Assembly (NCBI RefSeq): GCF_023509035.1
Contig: NZ_CP075583.1
Location: 2,852,001 to 2,916,000 of the forward strand
DNA: 64,000 nt
Direction of reading: 5' to 3'
From: Janthinobacterium lividum
GTDB lineage: Bacteria > Pseudomonadota > Gammaproteobacteria > Burkholderiales > Burkholderiaceae_D
Under the pieces are notes generated by a model. That model was not told the DNA's origin. It worked only from the letters and a program-made list of their open reading frames with translations, and did no database searches. The translations under genes were made by a program, and so were the position numbers. Below, piece after piece: positions 28,754 through 36,949 of this stretch (the stretch's first letter is position 1; each line of letters begins with the position of its first letter).

Positions 28754-29365
28754 TTACTTGTGGGCCGCTTTCGGCACGAAGCCGGCAGAGGCGAACAGCG
28801 CTTCGAGCCAGGCATTGGTAACGCAGTCGAGCACGAGGTGAATGCGCGGCGTCGTGCCCCGGTTGTGCACCGCGTGCAGGCAACTGGCGTCCATGTACCA
28901 GGCGTGGCCGGCCGTGAAGTGGACAGTCTCGCCATCGATGCTGAACAGCACCTGCGGCGAGGTGTGGATGGGGATGTGGATGCGGATCAAGCCATCGGCC
29001 AGCGACGTGCCGGCGTCGCGGTGCGCGCGGATCATGGCGCCCGGCGCCAGCGCCATCAGGCGCGCGGCGCGGATGTCGCATGCGAAGCTGGCGAGCACCT
29101 CGCGCAGGCCGGGACAGCGCGCCAGTTGCGGCGTGCCGGCATAGGCGGCGCCGTCGACGGGCATGATGTGGCCGGCTTGGCCGCCGGCCGAGCGCAGCGG
29201 CACGCAGCTCCAGCCATGGTCGTAGGCGCCCGTATTGAAATGGCTGATCCACTCGCCGGTGGCAAACTGGTCGCTGTCGCGCTGCATGCGCGCCACATCA
29301 AAGCGCAGCGGCAGCTGCAGCCAGGTGCTGGGCGGATTCGGCGCCGGCACTATGGCGCGCCCCAT
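28754..29365 (-). CDS. aspartyl/asparaginyl beta-hydroxylase family protein
   Basis: A 203-residue Fe(II)/2-oxoglutarate dioxygenase of the Asp/Asn beta-hydroxylase type. The double-stranded beta-helix core shows the metal-binding IRAHRDAGTSL (HxD), IRIHIPIHTSPQVLF, the HAWYMDASCLHAVHNRG segment with the second metal His, and RIHLVLDCV with the 2-oxoglutarate Arg. The ATG at 29365 follows GGAG and lies within the end of the GNAT gene (16-base overlap). The reading frame ends at TAA 28754, but a well-coded stretch continues in another frame to 28627, suggesting a lost C-terminal extension (see the separate entry). Substrate unknown. Confidence 0.82.
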   Translation of the reverse strand: MGRAIVPAPNPPSTWLQLPLRFDVARMQRDSDQFATGEWISHFNTGAYDHGWSCVPLRSAGGQAGHIMPVDGAAYAGTPQLARCPGLREVLASFACDIRAARLMALAPGAMIRAHRDAGTSLADGLIRIHIPIHTSPQVLFSIDGETVHFTAGHAWYMDASCLHAVHNRGTTPRIHLVLDCVTNAWLEALFASAGFVPKAAHK

Positions 29366-29838
29366 GCCAGTTGCTCCTGTACCTCGTTTTCCCCGCGCAG
29401 GCGAAAGCCCAGCCGCTGGTACAGTGCGCGCGCGGCGGCGTTGCTTTTGTTGACGGCAAGGTGGATCTGCCATTGCTGCGCGACTGCTTGCGCCTGCAGG
29501 CCGCGCAGCACGGCGCTGCCGGCGCCCTGGCCTTGCGCGGCGGGCAGGATGGCGATGTCGATCAGGTGCAGCACTTCGCCCTGGCGATCCAGGATCAGGC
29601 GGCCGATGGGAGTGTCGCCGTGCAGCAGCACCAGATACACCGCGTGCGGATACGTCTGGCGATAGCCGTGGCTTTGCATGCGGCGCTGCATGGCGATCAA
29701 CTGTTCGATGACGGCGGGGTCGGCCGGCATCTGGCGCAGGTCGTCGCGCGTGGAGCTGTACAGCGCGGCGGCAAAGCCATCGTCATCGTCGCGCTGGAGG
29801 CGCAACTGGTAGGGGGCGGATAGCGGCAAGTCGTGCAT
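29350..29838 (-). CDS. GNAT family N-acetyltransferase
   Basis: A 162-residue acetyltransferase. The acetyl-CoA loop is IAILPAAQGQGAGSAVLRGL (Q/R-x-x-G-x-G/A type), followed by VNKSNAAARALYQRLGF, the standard C-terminal motif. It is the first gene of the minus-strand GNAT-hydroxylase-sulfotransferase set and overlaps the hydroxylase start. Its start at 29838 is 152 bases from the divergent methyltransferase start, so both may share a control region. Confidence 0.87.
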   Translation of the reverse strand: MHDLPLSAPYQLRLQRDDDDGFAAALYSSTRDDLRQMPADPAVIEQLIAMQRRMQSHGYRQTYPHAVYLVLLHGDTPIGRLILDRQGEVLHLIDIAILPAAQGQGAGSAVLRGLQAQAVAQQWQIHLAVNKSNAAARALYQRLGFRLRGENEVQEQLAWGAP

Positions 29839-29990
29839 CGGTGCGGTGCTCCGGTAGGTGGTTGCGATCGAGGCAAATCAGCGGGCGTTTATTTATTTGC
29901 TATGCTGCCAATTTTTCCGCGTACTTGCAATCATTTCAAGGAAGCCGCCATGCATTCTGTCTTTATCCCGCCTTGCCAGTGGAGTCGCGC

Positions 29991-31016
29991 GTGAATCCGG
30001 CACGCGCGGAATTGGCCGCCATTGCGGCCGCGCTGTGCGATCCGCAGCGTTCCCTGGCCAGCCTGGTCGGCGAAACGGTGCAGCTGCGCCGGCTCGTCGA
30101 ACGCCACTCGCGCCTGTCCATGGAACGGCAGGACGGCTTGCGCGATGGCGAAAGCTTCCTGCCCAGCGGCTGGGCCATCTCGCCCGTGCAGGCGGGACTG
30201 TGCGCGCGCGAGCCGTACCGCAGCGCCGCCTTCATCCAAGGCCTGGCGCTGGCCGTGCGCGAGCGCCTGGACGTGAGCGGTGGGCGGCCCGTGCGCGTGC
30301 TGTATGCGGGCTGCGGCCCGTTCGCCTTGCTAGCCTTGCCGGTGATGGCCGTGCTGGATGCGGACCTGGTGCAGTTTGCCATCCTCGACGTGCATGCGCA
30401 GACCTTGGGCTATGCGCGCGAACTGATTGCAAGCCTGGGCCTGGATAGCCATGTGACGGCATACCTGTGCGCCGATGCGGCCGCCTACCGCATTCCCGAC
30501 GACGCCATGCCGGACGTGATCGTCAGTGAAACCATGAATACGGCGCTGGGCAAGGAGCCGCAGGTGGCCATCCTGCGCAACTTGCACGCGCAAGCGCCTG
30601 CGGCGGCGCTGCTGCCGGCGGCCGTCACCGTGCACCTGGGCCTGGACCGGCGCGCGCCGGATGAGCCGTGTACGGACTGGGGCCGCGTGTTTGCGCTCGA
30701 TGCGGACGCCTTGCGCGCCTGGCAGCAAGGCTCGAATGGGCAGGGCGACAGCCTGCCGGCCGCCAGCATCCGCTTGCCCGATTTGCTGGAGCAGGCGCCG
30801 CGATTGCTGACGCGCATCCGCGTGCATGGCGACATCGTCCTGGGCGACCATGAATGCAGCCTGAATCTCCCGCTGCCTTTGCCGGGCAAGCCGACCCTGG
30901 CCGGCGGCAGCGTACTCGATTTCCATTACCGCCTGGGCGGCCAGCCGGGACTGGCGTTTTGCCTGCGCGAAACGCCTGAATCCATGCAGGAATTGCACAA
31001 GTCAGATTCTCGCTAG
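29991..31016 (+). CDS. class I SAM-dependent methyltransferase (PRMT-like loop)
   Basis: A 341-residue protein. The SAM-binding motif I is VRVLYAGCGPFALLAL (about residue 102 on), followed by an acidic motif II region FAILDVHAQTLGYAREL and a VIVSETMNTALGKEPQ stretch that resembles the double-E loop of protein arginine methyltransferases. The C-terminal third is beta-rich, as a PRMT-type barrel would be. The GTG at 29991, eight bases after GGAG, is chosen; the frame is open upstream to 29841 without conserved features. Divergent from a GNAT/hydroxylase/sulfotransferase operon, which hints at a shared protein or peptide substrate (inference). Confidence 0.72.
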   Translation: MNPARAELAAIAAALCDPQRSLASLVGETVQLRRLVERHSRLSMERQDGLRDGESFLPSGWAISPVQAGLCAREPYRSAAFIQGLALAVRERLDVSGGRPVRVLYAGCGPFALLALPVMAVLDADLVQFAILDVHAQTLGYARELIASLGLDSHVTAYLCADAAAYRIPDDAMPDVIVSETMNTALGKEPQVAILRNLHAQAPAAALLPAAVTVHLGLDRRAPDEPCTDWGRVFALDADALRAWQQGSNGQGDSLPAASIRLPDLLEQAPRLLTRIRVHGDIVLGDHECSLNLPLPLPGKPTLAGGSVLDFHYRLGGQPGLAFCLRETPESMQELHKSDSR

Positions 31017-31026
31017 TAATACTACA

Positions 31027-31056
31027 TTGGCAGACAATTTACTTCTGTAGGATAAT
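31027..31056 (+). promoter_or_regulatory. candidate promoter of the FAD sugar dehydrogenase operon
   Basis: -35 TTGGCA (31027-31032), 18-base spacer, -10 GATAAT (31051-31056), directly followed by a 16-bp palindrome. The transcription start would fall inside that palindrome. Confidence 0.55.
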
Positions 31057-31072
31057 ATGGAACCGGTTCCAT
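31057..31072. promoter_or_regulatory. LacI/PtxS-like operator palindrome
   Basis: ATGGAACCGGTTCCAT is a perfect 16-bp palindrome with the central CG typical of LacI-family operators. It differs at one position per half-site from the PtxS operator TGAAACCGGTTTCA, known from Pseudomonas 2-ketogluconate genes (from memory). It sits just after the -10 and 67 bases before the dehydrogenase operon, an ideal place for repression. No LacI-family gene is in the window. Confidence 0.7.
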
Positions 31073-31138
31073 CTATGCGCAAATGCAATCTAGCGCAATC
31101 ATCGAAGTCAATAAAACCACAAGTCTTGCGGGAGTCTC

Positions 31139-31808
31139 ATGAACCATCCAGGCAGCGAACCATCTGCAACATCCGTTTCATCCCTTCCCCGCATCAGCCG
31201 CCGCCACGCCTTGATCGGCCTGGCCGCCTTGCTGGCGCAGGCCGGTTTCTGGAGTAATCCCTGTCGCCGCCGCCATGCAGGCGCCGGCCAGCGCCCCGGC
31301 GACCGGCCTGGCGCCTGCCACGATGCTGTTCTACACCTTGTCACAAACGATCACGGGCCACCGCGATCTGTCCGCCGCGACGGCGGCGCGCATCGAGCAA
31401 GCCATGCGCACCAACGTGCCCGGTTTCGCCGACCAGTTGCCACGGCTGGGCGCGCTGCTCGTCACGGGCCAGGAAGCGAAGGCCCTGCTGGCGGCCGCCA
31501 GCGCCGCCGCAGCCACCGATCCTGGCTTGCGCGAACTGGCGCTGGCCATCGTTGCCGCCTGGTACACGGGCACTGTCGCCGGCAACGCGGCGCAGGGCAC
31601 GAAATCCATCGTCGTCTCGTATGCGGAAGCGTTGATGTACCGCACGGTGGCCGATGGCCAGGTCGTCCCCACGTATTGCAATTACGGCCCCCTGTGGTGG
31701 CTGAAGGCGCCGCCGGCCGTGGGCGTTTCCGCGCCCGTGGCGCCAAAACCCGTACCGGCCCCGGCCACCACCGGCACTCCCGAACCGAAAGGCAAGCAAG
31801 CAAAATGA
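31139..31808 (+). pseudogene. sugar dehydrogenase complex small subunit, apparent frameshift after signal peptide
   Basis: This is the small (gamma) subunit of a three-part FAD sugar/sugar-acid dehydrogenase, needed for maturation and twin-arginine export of the catalytic subunit. The start at 31139 (GGGAG site) gives a Tat signal with SRRHALIGLAALLAQAG. The rest of the protein lies in a different frame, starting VIPVAAAMQAPASAP and including MLFYTLSQTITGHRDL and VVPTYCNYGPLWWLKAPP, all typical of the family. Deleting one T from the TTT at 31246-31248 joins them as AQAGSGVIPVAAAM. The frame shift may be a sequencing error; if real, export of the complex would fail. The stop overlaps the large-subunit start. 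Confidence 0.75.
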
Positions 31809-33463
31809 AATCACCCCAATTCAAGAGTAATGGCGACGTCGTCGCCGATGTCATCATTGTCGGATCCGGTGTTGTCGGCGCCATGATGGCCGACCAACTG
31901 GCTGCGCAAGGCCATTCCGTGATCATGCTGGAAGCGGGCCTGCGCATCGAGCGGGGGCAAGCCGTGGAAAACTGGCGCAACATGCCGTTTGAGAACCGTG
32001 TCGGTTCCGACTTCCAGGGCCTGTATCCGCAGGCGGAAAACGCGCCTGCGCCGCTGTATTTCCCGAAGAATAACTACGTGGAATTGTCTGGCCCCAGCGG
32101 CAGCAGTTTCCAGCAGGGTTATCTGCGCACGGTGGGTGGCACGACCTGGCACTGGGCCGCGTCGTGCTGGCGCCATTTGCCGTCCGACATGCGCATGAAA
32201 AGCGATTACGGGGTAGGGCGCGACTGGGCCATTTCCTATGATGAGCTGGAACCGTACTATTGCCGCGCCGAGCAGGAAATGGGCGTGGCCGGCCCCAATG
32301 ATCCCGCCTTGCAATCACCCAGCGAGCGCAGCGCGCCTTACCCGATGGACATGGTGCCCTGGGGGTATGGCGACAAGCGCTTCGCCGAAGTGGTCAACCT
32401 GCACGGCTACCGTTCCGTACCGATCCCGCAAGGCCGCTCGACGCGCCCATGGCAGGGCCGTCCCACGTGCTGCGGCAACAATAACTGCCAGCCGATCTGC
32501 CCCATCGGCGCCATGTACAACGGCATCCACCATGTGGAACGGGCCGAGCTGAAGGGCGCTGGCGTGCTGGCCGAGGCCGTCGTCTACCGCATCGACACGG
32601 ACCACAATAACCGCGTGACAGCCGTGCATTGGTATGACGCGAAAAAACAGTCACACATGGCGACGGGCAAGGCCTTCGTGATTGCCTGCAATGGGATCGA
32701 GACGCCCCGTTTGCTGCTGCTGGCGGCGAACCAGAACAATCCGAACGGCATCGCCAACAGTTCCGACCAGGTGGGCCGCAACATGATGGACCACTCGGGC
32801 TTCCACTGTACCTTCCTCGCCAATGAGCCGATCTGGACGGGCCGTGGCCCGGCGCAGAGCAGCTGCCTGGTGGGCCCGCGCGACGGCGCTTTCCGGTCGC
32901 AGTATTCGGCCAACAAGATGATCTTGAACAATATCACCAGGGTGGGACCCGCTACCCAGCAGTCGTTGAAACTGGGCCTGGTGGGCAAGGATCTCGACGA
33001 CGAGATCCGCCGCCGCGCCGCGTTCGGCGTGGACTTGTCGATCAGCCTGGAACCCTTGCCCGAAGCGCATAACCGTTTGACCTTGAGCAAGACGCGCAAG
33101 GACCCGCTGGGCTTGGCCTGTCCCGACATCTATTACGACGTGGGCGATTACGTGCGCAATGGCGCGAAGGCCGCGCATGCGCAGCTCGAGCACATCGGCA
33201 AGCTGTTTGGCGCCGTGGAGTTCAACATCACCAGCAGCCTGAACGCGAATAACCACATCATGGGCGGCGTCATCATGGGCAGTAACCGTGCCGACTCCGT
33301 CGTCGACGGCAATTGCCGCGCCCACGATCACGCCAATTTGTGGCTGCCGGGCGGCGGCGCCATGCCGTCGGCCAGCGTCGTCAACACCACCCTCAGCATG
33401 GCCGCGCTCGGTTTGCGCGCGGCCGACGACATCGCCCGTACCCTGGCAAGGGAGGCAGCATGA
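31805..33463 (+). CDS. FAD-dependent GMC-type sugar/sugar-acid dehydrogenase, catalytic subunit
   Basis: A 552-residue GMC oxidoreductase. It begins with the FAD-binding VADVIIVGSGVVGAMMADQL, continues with YLRTVGGTTWHWAASCWR and the Cys-rich TCCGNNNCQPICPIGAMYNG, which binds a [3Fe-4S] cluster in related glucose dehydrogenases, and ends with ANNHIMGGVIMG (catalytic His region) and the GMC C-terminal motif. It closely resembles the Burkholderia cepacia FAD glucose dehydrogenase alpha subunit and gluconate/sorbitol dehydrogenases. It would be exported bound to the small subunit and pass electrons to the cytochrome subunit. Exact substrate (glucose, gluconate, sorbitol) is open; the PtxS-like operator favours a sugar acid. 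Overlaps both neighbours by four bases. Confidence 0.9.
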   Translation: MKSPQFKSNGDVVADVIIVGSGVVGAMMADQLAAQGHSVIMLEAGLRIERGQAVENWRNMPFENRVGSDFQGLYPQAENAPAPLYFPKNNYVELSGPSGSSFQQGYLRTVGGTTWHWAASCWRHLPSDMRMKSDYGVGRDWAISYDELEPYYCRAEQEMGVAGPNDPALQSPSERSAPYPMDMVPWGYGDKRFAEVVNLHGYRSVPIPQGRSTRPWQGRPTCCGNNNCQPICPIGAMYNGIHHVERAELKGAGVLAEAVVYRIDTDHNNRVTAVHWYDAKKQSHMATGKAFVIACNGIETPRLLLLAANQNNPNGIANSSDQVGRNMMDHSGFHCTFLANEPIWTGRGPAQSSCLVGPRDGAFRSQYSANKMILNNITRVGPATQQSLKLGLVGKDLDDEIRRRAAFGVDLSISLEPLPEAHNRLTLSKTRKDPLGLACPDIYYDVGDYVRNGAKAAHAQLEHIGKLFGAVEFNITSSLNANNHIMGGVIMGSNRADSVVDGNCRAHDHANLWLPGGGAMPSASVVNTTLSMAALGLRAADDIARTLAREAA

Positions 33464-34923
33464 TGCGCCGCCTGTCCTTCGCTCTCAGCCTGGCGTTGCT
33501 GACTGGCAGCGCTGTTGCAGCCGTGCCCGCCTCGGCACCGCCCGTCACCCTGACGCCGGACCGCCCGGCCGCGCCTGCCGCCGGCAGTGCCGATGCGCGC
33601 CTGGAACGTGGCCGCTACCTGGCCATCGCGGCCGACTGCATGGCGTGCCATACGGCAGCGGGCGGCAAGCCGTATGCGGGCGGTTATGCCATCGATTCGC
33701 CGCTGGGCACGATTTACGCGACGAATATCACACCATCGAAAAAAGGCGGCATCGGCCACTATACGGAAAGCGACTTTGCGCGCGCGCTGCGCGAAGGTGT
33801 GCGTGCCGATGGCAGCCATCTGTACCCGGCCATGCCCTACACCAGCTATGCGCAGCTGACGGACGCGGACGTGGGCGACCTGTATTACTACTTCATGCAG
33901 GCCGTCAAGCCCGTCGATGAGCCTGCGCGCCAGACGGCCCTGCCATTCCCGTTCAATGTGCGCCTGTCGATGCTGGGCTGGAACACCTTGTTCCTCGACA
34001 ATAAACGTTTCGTGCCGGACCCGGCAAAGAGCGCGCAGATCAACCGCGGTGCCTACCTGGCCGAAGGCCTGGCGCACTGCAGCGCCTGCCACACGCCGCG
34101 CAATGTGCTGATGGCGGAAATCGGCAGCCAGACCCTGGCGGGCGCGTCGCTCGGTTCCTGGCACGCGCCGAACATCACGTCCGACAAGGTCAGCGGTCTC
34201 GGCGCGTGGACGGATGCGGAACTCACTGCCTACCTGAAGACGGGCCACGTGGAAGGCAAGGGGCAGGCGGCGGGCGGCATGGCCGAAGCCATCCAGAACA
34301 GCCTGCAATTCCTGCGCGATGACGATGTGGCCGCCATCGTCGCGTGGCTGCGCACGGTGCCGCCCGTGCGCGCGCCGGGGCAGACCAAGGCCGCGTTCAG
34401 CCACGGCAGCGCGGCCAGCGAAGAAGCTGCAATGCGCGGCATGGCCGGTTCCACCGAGCACCACTCGCTCAACAGCGGCGCCGTGCTGTTTTCCGGCTAC
34501 TGCGCCAGCTGCCATTCGGCCAGCGGCGCCGGCAGCACGGGCCAGGCGTATCCGGCCCTGTTTAACAATACGGCGACGGGCGGCAACACGCCGGCCAATC
34601 TGGTCTCGGCCATTTTGTTTGGCGTCGAGCGCAAGATCGAAGGGGAGGAGCACGGAGCCTTCATGCCCCGTTTCGACCAGCGCTCGTACGTGCAGCCCTT
34701 GACGGACGAGCAGATCGCCTCGATCGCCAACTACGTGCTGAAGCAGTACGGCAACCCGGACGTGTCCGTCACCCCCGCCTACGTGGCGCAGGCGCGCAGC
34801 GGCGGCGAGAAGCCCGTGCTGGCGCGTGTACAGCCGTTCATGCTGCCCGGCGGCATCGTGGGAATCCTGCTGCTGATCGCGCTGTTGGTGTGGCTGCGAC
34901 GGCGCCGCCAGCGCAACGTTTGA
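33460..34923 (+). CDS. tri-heme cytochrome c subunit of the sugar dehydrogenase
   Basis: A 487-residue membrane-anchored periplasmic cytochrome. It has a Sec signal peptide (residues 1-20), three c-type heme sites (CMACH, CSACH, CASCH) at about residues 59, 204 and 346, and a C-terminal transmembrane helix (GGIVGILLLIALLVWL) followed by a basic tail. This is the electron-accepting beta subunit that passes electrons to ubiquinone. Its ATG overlaps the catalytic subunit stop and follows a GGGAGG. A terminator lies 59 bases past the stop. Confidence 0.93.
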   Translation: MMRRLSFALSLALLTGSAVAAVPASAPPVTLTPDRPAAPAAGSADARLERGRYLAIAADCMACHTAAGGKPYAGGYAIDSPLGTIYATNITPSKKGGIGHYTESDFARALREGVRADGSHLYPAMPYTSYAQLTDADVGDLYYYFMQAVKPVDEPARQTALPFPFNVRLSMLGWNTLFLDNKRFVPDPAKSAQINRGAYLAEGLAHCSACHTPRNVLMAEIGSQTLAGASLGSWHAPNITSDKVSGLGAWTDAELTAYLKTGHVEGKGQAAGGMAEAIQNSLQFLRDDDVAAIVAWLRTVPPVRAPGQTKAAFSHGSAASEEAAMRGMAGSTEHHSLNSGAVLFSGYCASCHSASGAGSTGQAYPALFNNTATGGNTPANLVSAILFGVERKIEGEEHGAFMPRFDQRSYVQPLTDEQIASIANYVLKQYGNPDVSVTPAYVAQARSGGEKPVLARVQPFMLPGGIVGILLLIALLVWLRRRRQRNV

Positions 34924-34981
34924 GTGCCGACGCGGCGGAGAATATGAACGTTGGGCGCAACTTGCAGTAAAATGCAGGCTG

Positions 34982-35014
34982 AAAAATGGTTACGAGCAAT
35001 CGTAGCCATTTTTT
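34982..35014 (+). terminator. rho-independent terminator after the dehydrogenase operon
   Basis: AAAATGGTTACGA pairs with TCGTAGCCATTTT (one T-G) around a GCAA loop and is followed by a T run. Confidence 0.85.
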
Positions 35015-35063
35015 ATTCTGGCACTATCCTGGCGATTGCTTTCGTCTCATTTGAAAATTGACA

Positions 35064-35465
35064 ATGTCCCATTCCCTGCATCACCAATTTTTACGTTTCG
35101 CCGCTGTCGGCGCTTCCGGCACGGCCGTGCAATACAGCGTGCTGTGGGGCGGCGTGGAATGGGCCGGCATCAGCGCCGCCGCCGCTTCCGGCATCGGCTA
35201 TATCCTCGGTTCCGTCGTCAACTACATCCTCAATTATTTTTTCACGTTTAAAAGCGACAAGGGACACGGCGAGGCGGCTGCCAAGTATTTCACCTTGCTG
35301 GGCATAGGCTGGTGCATCAATACGGGCCTGATGTGGCTGCTGGTGCACCAGCTGGGCTGGTATTACTGGCTGGCGCAGGTGCTGGCGACGGGAATCGGAC
35401 TGGTCTGGAATTTCGCGGGCAGCCGCTGGTGGGCCTTCAAGCCGGCCGGCGCGCCAGGCAAGTAA
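35064..35465 (+). CDS. GtrA family membrane protein
   Basis: A 133-residue protein with four transmembrane helices, of the GtrA/DPMS family that moves lipid-linked sugars across the membrane for glycosylation. The typical features are FLRFAAVGASGTAVQYSVLW at the start, the SGIGYILGSVVNYILNYFFTF motif, and a closing VWNFAGSRWWAFK. No glycosyltransferase is adjacent, so its partner is unknown. The stop codon lies in a short GCAAGTAA direct repeat. Confidence 0.87.
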   Translation: MSHSLHHQFLRFAAVGASGTAVQYSVLWGGVEWAGISAAAASGIGYILGSVVNYILNYFFTFKSDKGHGEAAAKYFTLLGIGWCINTGLMWLLVHQLGWYYWLAQVLATGIGLVWNFAGSRWWAFKPAGAPGK

Positions 35466-35556
35466 GCAAGTAAGCAAGCAAAGAGTTGTTGTAAAAAAAA
35501 AAGATGCGCATAGTCCAAGACCAGGCGCGCGGTTTTACCAAAACAAGGGGTTAATC

Positions 35557-36855
35557 ATGCAGTTCCTGGAACGCTATTTCAAACTGAAGGACAACGGGAC
35601 CAATGTGCGCACGGAGCTGCTGGCCGGCCTGACCACGTTCCTGACGATGGCCTACATCATCTTCGTCAACCCGTCCATCCTTGGCGACGCGGGCATGCCG
35701 AAAGACTCCGTTTTTGTTGCCACCTGCCTGGCGGCCGCCATCGGCACGCTGATCATGGGCCTGTACGCGAACTACCCGATCGCCCTGGCGCCGGGCATGG
35801 GCTTGAATGCGTATTTCTCGTACACGGTGGTCAAGGGCATGGGCATGAGCTGGGAAGTGGCGCTGGGCGCCGTCTTCATTTCCGGCTGCCTGTTCATCCT
35901 GGTCAGCCTGTTCAAGGTGCGCGAGATGATCATCAACAGCATCCCGCCCGCACTGCGCACGGCCATTACCGTCGGTATCGGCCTGTTCCTGGCCATCATT
36001 TCCCTGAAAAGCGCCGGCGTGGTGGTGTCGAATCCCGCCACCATCATCGCCCTGGGCGACTTGCACCAGGCGGCGCCCATCCTGGCCATCCTCGGCTTTT
36101 TCATCATCGTCGCGCTGGACCGCCTGAAAGTGCCGGGCGCCATCCTGATCGGCATTCTGACCATCACGATTGCCAGCTTCTTCTTTGGCGGTAACCAGTT
36201 CAACGGCATCGTCTCGGCGCCGCCCGCCATCGAGCCGACCCTGTTCAAGCTCGACATCATGGGCGCGCTGTCGATCGGCATCGTCAACGTGGTGCTGGTA
36301 TTTTTCCTGGTCGAACTGTTCGATGCGACGGGCACCCTGATGGGCGTGGCCAACCGTGCCGGCTTGTTAAGAGACGGCAAAATGGAGCGCATGAACAAGG
36401 CCTTGCTGGCCGATAGCACGGCGATTGCCGCCGGCGCCTGCCTGGGCACGTCGAGCACCACGGCCTTCGTCGAAAGCGCGGCCGGCGTGCAAGCGGGCGG
36501 ACGCACGGGCTTGACGGCGGTGGCCGTCGCGCTGCTGTTCCTGGGCAGCCTGTTCTTCGCCCCGCTGGCGCACACGGTGCCGCCGTACGCGACGGCGCCG
36601 GCGCTGCTGTACGTGGCTTGCTTGATGCTGCGCGAGCTGACCTACATCGACTGGGATGACAGCACGGAAAGCATTCCTGCCGCCATCACGGCGCTGATGA
36701 TGCCATTTACCTATTCGGTGGCCAGCGGCGTGGCCTTCGGCTTCATCACCTATGCGGTCTTGAAACTGTTGACGGGCAAGGGCAAGCAGGTATCCGTGGT
36801 GGCTTACATCATCGCCGCCATCTTCCTGTTCAAGTTTATCTACCTGGGCGAATAG
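35557..36855 (+). CDS. NCS2-family purine permease (AzgA/GhxP-like)
   Basis: A 432-residue inner-membrane transporter for adenine, guanine or hypoxanthine, proton-coupled, with about 12-14 hydrophobic segments. Family motifs are TELLAGLTTFLTMAYIIFVNP at the N-terminus, ANYPIALAPGMGLNAYFSY, ELFDATGTLMGVANRAGLL and STTAFVESAAGVQAGGRTGLTA. Which purine is used cannot be told from sequence. A GntR regulator lies convergently downstream, and a shared terminator separates them; that regulator may or may not control it. Confidence 0.92.
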   Translation: MQFLERYFKLKDNGTNVRTELLAGLTTFLTMAYIIFVNPSILGDAGMPKDSVFVATCLAAAIGTLIMGLYANYPIALAPGMGLNAYFSYTVVKGMGMSWEVALGAVFISGCLFILVSLFKVREMIINSIPPALRTAITVGIGLFLAIISLKSAGVVVSNPATIIALGDLHQAAPILAILGFFIIVALDRLKVPGAILIGILTITIASFFFGGNQFNGIVSAPPAIEPTLFKLDIMGALSIGIVNVVLVFFLVELFDATGTLMGVANRAGLLRDGKMERMNKALLADSTAIAAGACLGTSSTTAFVESAAGVQAGGRTGLTAVAVALLFLGSLFFAPLAHTVPPYATAPALLYVACLMLRELTYIDWDDSTESIPAAITALMMPFTYSVASGVAFGFITYAVLKLLTGKGKQVSVVAYIIAAIFLFKFIYLGE

Positions 36856-36903
36856 CGGGGAAAGTAGGGCACGCGTCGGCAAGCAGTTGCCGGCGCATGC
36901 GAC

Positions 36904-36937
36904 AAGGCCGCCCGTGCACCAGCAGGGGCGGCCTTTT
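36904..36937. terminator. bidirectional terminator between the purine permease and the GntR gene
   Basis: AAGGCCGCCC and GGGCGGCCTT form a perfect 10-bp stem around a 12-base loop, followed by more T residues. Convergent genes end on each side, 48 and 12 bases away. Confidence 0.87.
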
Positions 36938-36949
36938 TGATGGCGCAGC

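Noticed and set aside
31139..33463. One 774-codon gene fusing a Tat leader to the GMC oxidoreductase
   Set aside because: The stretch from about 31260 to 31804 in that frame is low-quality shadow of the small subunit; the GMC subunit has its own ATG overlapping the small-subunit stop.
35456..35482. GCAAGTAAGCAAGTAAGCAAGCAAAG direct repeats after the GtrA gene
   Set aside because: Short slippage-type repeat at a stop codon with no link to a known element; not an attachment site.
35466..35556. Purine riboswitch ahead of the purine permease
   Set aside because: Only 91 bases, with a poly-A tract and no conserved purine-aptamer core.
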